A stretch of 64,000 bases of DNA from Caprimulgus europaeus (lineage: Eukaryota; Chordata; Aves; Caprimulgiformes; Caprimulgidae), in the NCBI GenBank assembly GCA_907165065.1, contig OU015526.1, forward strand, positions 69,959,723-70,023,722, in the 5' to 3' direction. The notes under the pieces were generated by a model, which worked only from the letters and a program-made list of their open reading frames with translations, ran no database searches and had not been told where the DNA came from. Positions 35,911 through 47,274 of this stretch are shown piece after piece (position 1 is the stretch's first letter; each line of letters begins with the position of its first letter). The position numbers and the translations under genes were made by a program.

Positions 35911-36180
35911 ATCATAGAATGCTAGGGATTGGAAGGGACCTCGAAGGATCATCGAGTCCAATCCCCCTGCCAGAGCAGGAACATCTAAATGAGTTCACAC
36001 AGGAAGGCGTCCAGGCGGGTCTTGAATGTCTCCAGAGAAGGAGATTCCACAATCTCCCTGGGCAGCCTGTTCCAGTGCTCTGTCACCCTCACTGTAAAGA
36101 AGTTTCTTCTCAAGTTTAAGAGGAACCTCCTGTTGTCCAGCTTGCACCCACTGCTCCTTGGCCTATCATTGGTTGTCAAT
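35911..36180 (-). mobile_element. CR1 LINE, 3' part, 5'-truncated
   Basis: Minus-strand copy of about 270 bp starting with the complement of the CR1 tail (ATCATAGAATGCTAGGGATT, GGAAGGGACCTCGAAGGATC, AGTCCAATCCCCCTGCC). It continues into the end of ORF2: a 64-codon minus frame (35985-36179) contains LLNLRRNFFTVRVTEHWNRL and LETFKTRLDAFL, the terminal residues of CR1 polymerase. The sequence belongs to a different CR1 subfamily from the 27868-29030 copy. Confidence 0.92.
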
Positions 36181-36872
36181 GCAGGCTCTGGTTTTGTGTT
36201 TCTAAGTTAACTGCTTCATATCAGTGAAGGGCAGCCTGCATGAAAACCATTTCTGCCATTTTTCTAGTCATCTGCTAAGTAGAACAGCATTTTGAGATTT
36301 GACAGTCATACTGTCACTGTGTAGAATGATGTTGTTTCCTGCTTATAATGAGAGTGTGCTTACACTTCTGTGCCTTGTATTGTATTGTACTAGTTTGTGC
36401 TTTTAAAATGCAAGTATTTCAAAGAAAGGACTGCTTTGTATACAGATTTCACTCTTCTATATCATCACATAAACTTGCATTGCTCTAGAAAAGATTACTT
36501 GTATGCAAATTCACTTGTTTTGGCAGGTTTCTGCAGTAACTCAATATTACTACTGTACTTACACACTTAATTCTCATATTATCTTTTGATTTCAAAGACA
36601 GGTATATCAATTCATCAGACCCATACACAATTTGATAAACAACAGAGGTTAATATCTTTTTAAGACATTCACATAGTGAATATGAACGACAGCAGAACAA
36701 CCTGTGACCAACATTGAAGGCAGCAACTTTCAGGTTTAGATAGAACAATCAGTTTAAAAAATTGATAGTAGTAAGATAAATGTAGTTTTCTGACTCGGAT
36801 ATGTGGTGTAATGACACAGAAAGAATGTAGAGTTACTATATTGAAAGAATGATGGTCTGCATTAACCAATTG

Positions 36873-36873
<1 letters not shown>

Positions 36874-36907
<34 letters not shown>
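36874..36907. repeat. (TA)n microsatellite
   Basis: About 17 uninterrupted TA units. Confidence 0.95.
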
Positions 36908-36910
<3 letters not shown>

Positions 36911-39900
36911 CCAAATTTATCACTTACAATTAAGAATTAATAGCTAGTCTTCTAAAATATAACTTATGTGTTCTTATACTGTTTGTATTTCTCTTTACAT
37001 ATAGATTTTCAGTTGCAATAGAAATATTCCATCACATTGCTTTTACTTTTTTACTTGTGATTATTTTATCTGTTTAAGCAGAAAAAATCAGGCAGCCAAT
37101 GTCCTTATTTCAGGGTGAAAATAAAAATTACAATGATAGAAAACCCACTGCAAGCAGAAATTGTAATAGAAATACAGAGTTTTAATCAATTGGTAATTAT
37201 TATTCAAAATACTTGATAATGTCACTCAGACTGTCAGAATGCATTCCTTTGTGTAAAGGAATTATGCAGTCTCTTCTTCCTATTTTTGTTATACAAATTT
37301 CAAATTTCCTTTCATGTTACTGTTAATTCCACATGAAAAAGAATTTAGAAATTCTCTTTCCTCCTTTCTTTCTTGTAGGCATAGTATGTTTTAACATAAT
37401 CATTGAATTATTTTTTTTTCCAGTTTAAGTTTGTAATGTTTTGCATTTTGCTTTCCTCTGTTAATCCATAAGCTTCAAATTAAAAATAATACATTTTTAG
37501 CTTTTTTTAAAATATAAAAATATTTGTTCTCAAATACATTTATATGCCTGATTAAATAAAAATCAGGGTATTCAAGGGACTGTGCAAGGTCACCTAATTG
37601 AGTGCCTGGAAACATGAGATTTGTAGTACGCTGGAAGGGACTGGAAAACCTTAAGAATTGCTTTGATATGGCCTATCAGTATTTATTTAATTGATACAAA
37701 GCTTACTCTTTTTTTTCCCCCCTCAATGTTTCCCATAGTTTTCTCTCTATCCCCAAGCACCTATTATTTGATAACTTCTCATTTTATTTAGCTTTTTTTT
37801 TTGTTTATTAATTTTGGAAAAAAAGTCATTGCAATTAGAAAAGGTCTCTTAGGACAAGAAGCAAAGCCCTGCCAATACAGAATTGTAACATAGAATATAG
37901 TCCCTCGTGTCTTACCCATTTCATTTTAATTGTTTGGAGGAACATCTAGCACATTGTGGAATAATCTCAAGAGAAAAAAAGTGGAAATACCCTTTCTCAG
38001 TTAGAGTAAGTCATTCGTCGATTCAAACTACATTGTCCTTTTCTCAATTTGATCTCATTATTTCTAGATATATCCCATTTGTATTCTTAAATAATTACTC
38101 TTGCCCCTTGGTGTTTACCTTCTCATTGCTTTTGACAGATATATCTCCTCCCTCTCCCCCCATTTAATTGTTGGTTAGTCAAGCTGTACATATTTAATCT
38201 TTCTAAGCTTTTCTTATGTGTTATGCCTTTCAACCCATTAAGCCTTTTTCCCCCCACTTTGCTCTGGGTTCATTTCAGTATGTCAAAGCACAAAAAATGA
38301 AGCTGATTGTACTTGTCAAGTGTTTTCCACTTCAAACTTGAAAGGATAGGCTGATCTTTGTTGACTTGCAAAGAAATGACAGGTCTATCCCTTTATGCTG
38401 AGTTTATGGTAAGCTCCAGTTTCTACACTCTTACAAGGCAAAAATATCTTAATGGGGATACCGATTTCATTGCTGCTACTGTAAAATAGTCTAAGAACAT
38501 CAAGTCTCTGGTTGATGTTTTCTGAACTTAATTTAAAAATAGTTCAAGGTTAAAAATCCATGTTTTCATGAGTTTTGTTGTGGTATAGATACCTGTTTAT
38601 ATGCAGGGGCTATCATGAAAGGACCAGCAGGAATAAAAGTATTTTCATTTTGTAACTTGGGAACTTGCCACATTTGAAAGTACGTGATGAGACTAAATGC
38701 ACAGAAGGTTATGAGGATAAGGTGTAATGACTTGTCCCAGAAGGCAATGTTAATCTCTGATCATGAGTTACAAAAGGGATTCTGCAACACAGATTACAAC
38801 ACAAAACATAGACTGTGCTAGCACACCCTTTGAGGGAAAAGATATCTGAAAACAGAACTATCTGACTGACTGTATTTTCCAACTCCACAACCACTGCAAA
38901 TTTTGACTGATTTAATTTAATTTAATTTTATTTTGTTTTACAATGGTTTTCACTTTAAAAGTCCAAATTAAGTTGGTAGGGTTTATCTGAAGCCACTACC
39001 TTATTGGCAGGTGATATTTCAGCTGAGAAACACAGGAGCAGCTCTTGCTGTTTCTCTGATGACACTGGCTTCTTATATAATCTAAATAAATTGCTGAGAA
39101 TGCCTCTCTAAATCAGGGATTTGTATTGACCAGCCTTGAAGAAGTAACATGGAAAAGACCCAAGCTGGGAAGAAGATGGGAGGTGAATTTTCTCACTAAA
39201 TCAAACAAAGAAAACAACAACAAAGGAAATGCATTTGGAATTCATGTTATATAAACTGACCGTGGAGATTATATATTGCATCCATTCTCCCATGCTTATT
39301 GGCATGTTTCAATTTCTAAAGAGATGATCTATGTTTACTGGAGTGATTTGGTTTCTAAGAGGGGAAAAAATAAACCTAAAACTGTACTGATAGGTAGAAA
39401 TTTTACACACTGAAATCTATATGTGTATCAGTATTGGTTTAAATTAATATAAATGAAAATATTTCAAAAAAGATTTCTATCAACATTTCATCTGTTGCTA
39501 CATGAACCTCTTGATGAATGCTTTTGCTAAATGTCTGTTCGTAGACTCTGATACCCTACCATCATTACTGTTTAATGTTTTAAAAAATCATTGAAACTAA
39601 CATTTATGCCAAATCTAAACATTCAATATAAATCCAAAACATTTAGGTAGTCTCTAAATACACAAATAAAAATGAGAAGGAAAAAACCAGGAATAATCTA
39701 TTCAAGAAGTTAATGAAATATTTAGTAAAATAACTTGGTCCTTTGAAAAAAAGAACATGAATGATATGTCCTAGATGTACCTTCTCAAATATACTTGCTC
39801 ATCTCTGAATTTTAGCTTCTGAAATGGCTTAATTCTGAATCTTTTCTTTATTTCTCTTTAAAATATCGCTAGAACTGCAGTTTAATTTCCATTTCACTCT

Positions 39901-40079
39901 CTTTGCTCACTAACTCCTTAAGCTTTCTACTTCTGACAGATTACAAGGGTATCATTAAGTAATGCAAGTTCATGTCTTATTAGTAGACAATCCTGTTGAC
40001 CTTCATTTCCCTGTGTCCAACCTTGCATCGCATTTTAATGCCGGCAGTCTCATTTTTACTTTATCTAGGCTTTTAGTTC

Positions 40080-40260
40080 TTCACTTATAAAACAAGCACA
40101 AGAAAACCCATCAGGGCTTTGGTGCCCTGATCTTACCTTGAAACTGTGGCTTTCCAAGGCAGGTTAAGGGATAACGATCATCATTGGTTTTATTCCTCTG
40201 TTATTTATATTTGCATGCTATTGTTTTAATGGCAATTAATCCTTTCTTTTGGAAAAGACT
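40080..40260. promoter_or_regulatory. Possible conserved regulatory segment
   Basis: Contains an octamer ATTTGCAT (40209-40216), an adjacent SOX-like ATTGTT (40220-40225) and TAAT/CAATTAA homeodomain-like sites (40227-40240). This compact arrangement is common in neural or developmental enhancers. Support is motif-level only. Confidence 0.2.
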
Positions 40261-41154
40261 GCAAATTGTAAAAGTGTAGGTAGTTTGTGATCTCGTGGTC
40301 ATTAACTCTGGTGAGTCAAGACATGAGAATTATTTATAAAACTCACCATTCTTTGGTCTTATCACCTGGTCCATTCTGTGACTTTGATATTAAAGTCCCT
40401 CTATGGAGCTAATACGGTCATATATATATTAACCTCTGACGTTAATACTTGATGATAGTGGTTAGCTCAAGTTTCTCATGTGGTTATTCTCCTTCTGTGC
40501 ATCACTTTGACCAGGCTTTAATATGCATGGTTTGATTGATCCGCAACCAGAATTGTGTAAAGCCCTGAAACAAATACAGTCTCGTAATAATACTAATCAC
40601 CTTGTAAATCTCTAAAACAAGCTGGTATTAAAAAAGCCATAGGAATATTAATGCTAGTAAGTTTATTTACTAGGCAAAAGGGTATTAAGCAAGCTTTTGC
40701 AAAGTACATGCTGTACTGCCCTTTCATTTCAAGCCAATGAAGGAAGCAAAGGCATCAACTGTCATGGGGGTGAAAAGCTGCCAGGTATCTCAAAACCTCA
40801 TCTTTCATCTTCAGTGAGGAAAACTGAAATTAATGCTGCTGATATGAAGAAAGGTATAAAATCATATGAGTTCAAGATGTGGATCTTGATACAGACATTC
40901 ACTTAAAAAATATGAAAGAGGAGGAAAGCAGATCTCTTTGGATGGGTAAATCTTAGTTGTCTTATCTATATAAGAAGCTGCATGATAATTGTAAAGCATG
41001 AGGAAAAAGTAATTCCACATTTTATACCGACATCTCTCTTTTCAATAGAAGAATCACTTGTGTTAGAATAATTTTATTTGTTTTGGAACCTTCTTTCAGC
41101 CAGCCAATATAAACTAGAGCTAAGCCCGAAGAAGCACATGACTACATGGGAAGA

Positions 41155-41487
41155 GCATCAGAGGTGAACTGACTGAACCCCCTTTCCCTGTCCCCTGTGT
41201 TGCTGGTGGGTAGGGAAATAGGAAGCAAAGTGATTTGAGCCCGGGAAGAAGGGAGGAGTGAGGGAAGGTTGTTATGTCCCACTGAGCTACTCAGGTGATT
41301 GGTAATGAATTAAATTGATTTTTCTTCCCCAAGTTTGAGTCTGTTTTACCCATGAGCATAACAGCGAGTGAGCCACCCCTGTTCTTCATCCTAATCTGTG
41401 CCCACTTTGTTTTGACTCCCATCCCATCTCACGAGGTTGGGGGAGGGAGGGCAGGACCACATGGTCCTACCTGTGGGTTAAACCACA
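41155..41487 (+). mobile_element. 3' part of an ERV LTR, plus orientation
   Basis: The segment matches, in order, the minus strand of the LTR at 43682-44710: GAGGTGAACTGAC, GAGCC-GGGAAGAA, GGTTGTTATGTC, TTCTTCCCCAAGTTT, ATCCCATCTCAC, AGGACCACAT, TGTGGGTTAAACCACA. It ends in CCACA at 41487, the LTR terminus, and is truncated on its 5' side near 41155. No coding sequence and no flanking internal region are seen. Confidence 0.75.
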
Positions 41488-43681
41488 ATAATATGGCAAC
41501 TTTATTCGAAAATACTTAGACATACACCTTATTTCTGTAAATATGTTTTAACACCTCATGGGAAAGCACAGTACTTCACAATAATTTTGTATGGTTTTTA
41601 AAAATACTATCTATAAGATAACATTTGATTAAATGTAAGCTTTACATACCTGAAGACTTGTGAAAATTAGCTTTCTATCTAACCTAATCTTATTCCTGTA
41701 AATAAAAGTTTTCCATCAAGTGTTCCCTATTCATTCTGGTTATCTGGAAACTGACATCCTGAAATATGGAGCTGCTGGCTGGGTGCAGGCTTTTACATGC
41801 TGTACTTATCACTGCCAGGGTTGCTGACAACCACCTGAGGACCAAGGCCCAGAAAATAACAAAAACTTGCTCCCAACCAAGTGTACGTTGTTTTCTGTGC
41901 AGTAGAAAAAGAGACAGTCGTTTTGTTTTCCTGTGATATCTATTTGAATACTCACACCTATATGACATGGAATCAGATTTTTTCTCATAATATTAGAACT
42001 GATCAACTGTGTAACAAAAATTTCTTGTTTAGATTTGTGTTGTAAGCTTGGATAGGTTTTACGAGAAGTGAAGAAAAGAGTGTTACAGTGAGGAATTATT
42101 TGAGATGGTTTTAATATTTCCAGCCTCTCCTTCAGACAGGAACTTTTTTTTTGTGTTATATCAAGTAATTACGGAATTAATGAATTCCATTATAAGGCAG
42201 ACAAATTCATCATAAGTAAATTTCTCTGAGGTCTGACCTTTTTGTAAAAATTGGCTATGGATAGCATTGGGACCCCTGATGTGACAGAATAGGCTTAGAA
42301 TTATGTGATATAGGCTGTATTTTCCTTATTTACTAGAGATTGCAATGAAAAAAAAAAATATGCAATTTCTAAATATATCCTTTAAAAAATAAATGAATTG
42401 GGTAATTTAGGTGATATAAAGTAACCCAAATAAAGATCTTCTGGATCTTTACTCCAGAGAATTCTATAGCTTTTATTAAAGAGTCCAAAGATCTCTCACA
42501 AGCTTGAAACCATCTGAACAATTTAAATTTTCCCTTACCTTGCTTTCTATTGAATATCTACAATATAAGTGTTGATTTTTGTCCTGAATCGTGGAATACA
42601 GTGTTGAGTTTAACTTGTAATAAGTAAAGAAGAAATAGTGTTTTTCCTTCAGTGAAGTGATTTGTTTTCACCAGGACTCCAATGGAAGGTTTATTTAGGA
42701 GGAAATTATTTTCTCTCTACCATGTTCCTTTAGCAATTGTGTTCAACTTCATCCACAAACAAACAGGTTAATATCAAGTGTAAAAACTTATTCATGCTGT
42801 GCCAATGAATATCTGCAGGTTTAGGTATTGAAGGTGTGGCTCCAGCCTCTCTAGGTGGGAGTGTTTGCAGGTAGAGGTCCTGAAACAAAGAGTGCAGAAA
42901 GGTAAGGTAGGATCTTTCAGCTTTTTCAGATTATGTGCATCTGCAGCAGGCAGGCTCTAAAAATGTGTCTCTGGACATACAGGAAGAAAGACTTGTGATG
43001 TGGTTTAATTTGTAGCAGAAATGATCAAGTCCTCTGAAAATTTTTGGTGATTAACTTGTATGGATAAAGTTATAATTCTTCCTTCACCTATGGGACACTC
43101 TGGTCTACAGCTGGGTCCCTGTGCAGCTTTGCAGCAAGTAAAAAGGCAACAAAAGGAGAGAACATTTCTCTTAGCTAACCCACCATTAATAGAAAGAGAA
43201 ATCCCAGTCAAAGGCAGGCAAGTAAGGCTGTGCGGAAAGCAAAAAAAAAAAAAAAAAAAAAAGGAAATAAATGAAAATGCAAGGAATATGTGGCTCTTTG
43301 TTATTCCTAGAGATGTGAATATGCTAACTTAATGTCCCAAGCAGTGATATTAGTTAATATATGTTTGATGGTAAGGAGTGACCAAAGGGGAGAAATGAAG
43401 CAAGCAGTATCATCAGTAGATCTCATCAAACTGCACTCAAACAGCACTCTCTCATTGTACCTCATGATGGGAAGAAGAACCCCGGAATAAGGTGTTCTTC
43501 CTAACTCTCCTGTCTGTTTTGCCTTTGTGTATGCCTTTTGCTTCGTGTTTTGCCTTTTGCTTACCTTCTGAACAGGGGATAATTATGACAGTGGTTGTGG
43601 CTTCTACAATAGGTATTTGTCTCTAGAGAGTTGATGAAAATAGTTTTGTTCATGTAGCTCTTTGAGTATTACTTGGCACGT
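41488..43681. other. Unique sequence between two inverted LTRs
   Basis: AT-rich DNA with a run of 22 A (43241-43262). The 92-codon minus frame at 41690-41968 and the 90-codon plus frame at 43060-43332 show no retroviral or host domain. The segment does not look like retroviral internal sequence. Confidence 0.5.
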
Positions 43682-44710
43682 TGTGGTGGTTTGACCCACA
43701 GTAAGAAGATGTGGTCCTGCACTCCCTCCACGCACCCAGTGAGATGGGATGGAAGACACAACAAAGGGGACACGGGATTAAGAATGAAGGACAGGGACAG
43801 CTCACTCACCACTTATGGTCACGGGCAAAACTTGGGGAAGAATAATAAATGTAATTCATTGCCATTCATCTGAGTAGACATAACAACCACATCTTACAAC
43901 AGCTTTCCTCCACCCCTCTCTTCTTCCCAGGCTCAAATTTGCTCCTGATTTCTCTACCTTCCTCCTCAGTGGCATCAGGGGTAGGGAATGGGGATTGCTG
44001 TCAGTTCACCTCTGCCGGTCTTCCCGGCATGAAAGTCCAGGAACAAGATGTTCCAAAGCAAGCTTCCCATGGAGTCATGGACCTCTTCAGGCTCAGCTCC
44101 CAGCTCCAGCATTGGGACATCCATGGGCTGCAGACGGACCTCAGGTCCAGCGCACCTCCTCACCCCTGCTTTGGCATCAGATGACTCTTGGGGTCTCAGT
44201 TTAGTCACACTTGCCCTCAGGCTCAGCTTTTCTGCTCCAGCATGAAGTCCTCCAGAGCCTACACGTGGGTCTCTGCTCCATTATTGAACTTCCATGGGCT
44301 GCAGGGGACCTCCTTTGCCTTCTTCTACTCCATGTGGTTGAACTGGATGTCTGAGGTTCTCTGTCCTCCCCATACTCCTCCTTCCTCCTGGCAACAAAGC
44401 TCTCCCTCTGTTTAGGCCAGTGGATGCCTTTTGTTCCTGGCAACAAAGCTCTCCCTCTCTTTAGGCCAGTGGATGCCTTTTGTTCAGGTCAATGGCCTCT
44501 CCTTCAGGTTCACCCCACCTTCTTCTTTTCAGGACAATCCTTCCCCTCACAAATATGGATTTGTAGAGGTGTTTCTGTATTGCATTGTCTCAGCCTGGGC
44601 TAGGGAGGGTCTCTGCCTTGGAGTCAAGGGAGCTTTTTGCTCTCACAAGGTGGCCCCTTCCCCTACCACCAAAAAAAACCCTCACCCCCCACATGTATAA
44701 ACCAAACACA
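43682..44710 (-). mobile_element. Near-complete ERV LTR, minus orientation
   Basis: On the minus strand it starts TGTGTTTGGTTTATACATG (plus 44710) and ends GTGGGTCAAACCACCACA (plus 43682), giving TG...CA termini and a length of about 1029 bp. The middle shows the same TCCAGCAT / CCATGGGCTGCAG repeat style as the 4147-5294 LTR, but with a different 3' end shared with 41155-41487. No primer-binding site or internal region follows on either side, so it is a solo LTR. The flanks show only an imperfect CACGT/CACAT duplication. The polyadenylation hexamer is decayed (AATGAA). Frames on both strands of 65-89 codons are not genes. Confidence 0.8.
44388..44485. repeat. 49-bp tandem duplication inside the LTR
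   Basis: Copy 1 (44388-44436) and copy 2 (44437-44485) begin CTGGCAACAAAGCTCTCCCT and end GGATGCCTTTTGTTC. They differ at a single base (CTCTGTTTA versus CTCTCTTTA). The near identity shows the duplication is much younger than the LTR insertion or has been homogenised. Confidence 0.95.
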
Positions 44711-46628
44711 CACATGGAACTAGAAACATCCAGTGGAAAGGGGTGGTCTCCAGTGCCTGGGAGAGTAACTAAAAAAGCAGGTGTTTTCAGCATGTAGCGA
44801 AAGAAATAGATTGGTCTAGAGGAAAATTAGGTTTAAAGGAGTTCCTTATCTATGAAGGAACTTGATCTATCAATCAAGTAGGAGCCTTATGTGCAAGGAT
44901 AAATGGGATGTTGACTCTATTTTTACTCTAACTGGTTATGAGAGCAGGGAAAAGTAAAGGAAGGGATACCAGGAACCCACAGAAGAAGGCTTTGGTAGGG
45001 TGATATTGCTGTGTTGTCTTTGATATGTACTGAAGGTTAGAATTCAGACCACTATCCCTAAATATCAGAACGGTTTTTGAGGTGGTAATTGATACAGTAA
45101 TGTAGCCCAGTAGTTATTCAGAAGAATCAAGATCAACCTAGAAATCACCAGAGGGGCTACAAATATAATTCTGAATGTCTGGATAAAAAGAAGTCAAAAT
45201 CAACATCTTGTGAATCCAGCGTGTCTGTTCTGTTTCATTTTGAGTAGCTTGATTGTTGAATGCTGCCCTTTGAATGTTTGGGTTTTTTTTCCTCATTGTG
45301 GGGGAAAAAAAAAAATCAAACAAAATAAAATTTGATCCAGCCCTTATCTATTTTTCTGTAACTGAGCAGAGCTGCCTTTAACAAGTAAATAATCCTTCTA
45401 CCCTTGTAACTGTTGTGAGTTGTTTTACATTAATCAGTTTATGCAAAATTACTGCTTGATTGACAAACTAACACATTCACATCTTCTTTTTTTAGGACAT
45501 AAGTGTATCCTTCACTTACGAAACATAATTACATGATCATGTTGGAAACCCCAGGAAAAATGTCAGCCCAAGACTTAAGATTGACTGTTAAACAAAAAGC
45601 AGACTTTCAATATTTTAACCTCTGAGCGAAAATTAGCATGCCAGTTCCCTAGGCAATCTAAGCACACACAAAACACAAAGGATCAGGATTTCATCCTGAC
45701 AGATGTGTTATTGAGAAAATGGCCACTTTTGGCTTTGTGATTATTTGCTCAGATGTTTAATCTTTACATGATAGCAGAGCTTGCAGGGCTGTTTATACTT
45801 GCCTGAAGCCGAGAGCATCATGAGGCTTGCGCTTATTGAGCTAAGTGAAGCAGTGGCCAGTTGAATGCATTGCCCTGACAGTGAGGCAGCACCCAGAGAT
45901 AAGAAGAGGATCAGGTTCAATGCATTGAACCCCTCATGTCAAACGGGCCAGACCTAGTCACAGAGACTGAGGGCATATTTACACTACCCAGTGCAGCATG
46001 ACACAGAAGCTTTGCAGTAACTAGCTCCAGCCCTGAGCCATGTTCAACCAGCTGTATTGCTTCTGGTTCAGGCGCTAGATTAACCACAGCTAGATCAATG
46101 AGGTGCTGCGGGATGGAAGAGCTCCCTGCAAAACCTGGGCTTCAGAATAAGCAGCACCCTGCTGAGCACAGCCTCTTCTGTTGAGGTGTGACACTTCTGG
46201 AGCCAAATCTGCACCCTTTTGCAAACTAGGTGTTGGAAGGAATTTTTAAAAAAGCTTATTGCATTTCCAAGAGAATTACCCTTGCTATTCATGCTGCAGT
46301 AGCATTTATCAAGTGCCCCACTCTGAGCATCTGAAACTGATGAAAGGACAGGTTTTGGCATTGCTGTGCACCTACTGGATTGGTCAGTTCAAGCCAATGC
46401 TAGCATAAGGAGCAGGACTTCTTGTATCAAATGTATCACTACACTCAAGCTGGATGTGTCTCTACACTTTTTCATAATAGTTGGCAAGTTTGTTTTTTTG
46501 ATAAACTACTTAGACTCACCAGCTCAAATCAGTTCAAGGCTGGGAATAAATGTTAATCTTTCCTTGATATAGCCATACCCTTAGACATAAGTCTTTGCTT
46601 CTCAGCTGCATCCCACTCTGATATATGA
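44711..46628. other. Unique sequence, no gene seen
   Basis: Contains a moderately GC-rich, motif-rich stretch (about 45580-45960) with an 18-bp perfect palindrome. No exon or repeat family recognised. Confidence 0.45.
45914..45931. repeat. Perfect 18-bp palindrome
   Basis: GGTTCAATGCATTGAACC is identical to its own reverse complement. It places two nuclear-receptor-like GGTTCA half-sites in inverted orientation. Confidence 0.85.
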
Positions 46629-47274
46629 GCTGGCAATGTGCGCTTGCAGCCCAGAAGGCCAATAACTGTATCCTGGGCTGCATCAAGAGAAGCGTGGCCA
46701 GCAGGTCGAGGGAGGGGATTCTCCCCCTCTACTCTGCTCTCATAAGGCCCCACCTGGAGTACTGCATCCAGTTCTGGAGCCCCCAACACAAGAGAGACAT
46801 GGACCAGTTAGAACAAGTCCAGGGGAGGCCACGAGGATGATCTGAGGACTGGAGCACCTCTCCTATGAGGACAGGCTGAGAGAGTTGGGGCTGTTCAGCC
46901 TGGAGAAGAGAAGGCTCCGGGGAGATCTTATAGTGGCCTTCCAGTGCCTGAAGGGGACCTACAAGAAAGCTGGGGAAGGACTTTTCATAAGGGCAGTTAG
47001 TGATAGAACAAGTGGAAATGGCTTTAAGCTGGAAGAGAGTAGGTTTAGATTAGATATTAGGAAGAAATTCTTCACTGTAAGGGTGGTCAGACACTGAAAC
47101 AGGTTGCCAAAGGAAGTTATGGATGCCCCCTCCCTGGAAGTGTTCAAAGCCAGGCTGGATGAGGCTTTGAGCAACCTGGTCCAGTGGAAGGTGTCCCTGC
47201 TCATGGACAGGGGGGTTAGAACTGTACAATCTTTAATGTCTCTTCCAACCCAAACCATTCTATGATTCTATGAT
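46629..47274 (+). mobile_element. CR1 LINE, 5'-truncated, with terminal ORF2 remnant
   Basis: Plus-strand CR1 copy of about 646 bp ending in ATTCTATGATTCTATGAT. Frame 46625-46840 encodes [20 protein letters not shown] and [17 protein letters not shown]. Frame 46885-47097 encodes [20 protein letters not shown] and [16 protein letters not shown]. The two are in different frames, broken near 46825-46885, so ORF2 is interrupted. The palm motifs lie upstream of the truncation and are missing. It is closely related to the minus-strand copy at 27868-29030. Confidence 0.95.

Larger units (their letters stand above)
36181..41154. other. Long gene-poor stretch
   Basis: Unique AT-rich DNA with a TA microsatellite (36874-36907), TTTAA pentamer repeats (38911-38935) and an octamer/SOX/homeodomain-like motif cluster (40209-40240). 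Open frames of 60-87 codons have no recognised family. Confidence 0.5.

Noticed and set aside
43676..44716. Target-site duplication of the 43682-44710 LTR
   Set aside because: CACGT against CACAT is imperfect and shifted from the inferred termini; too weak to assert.
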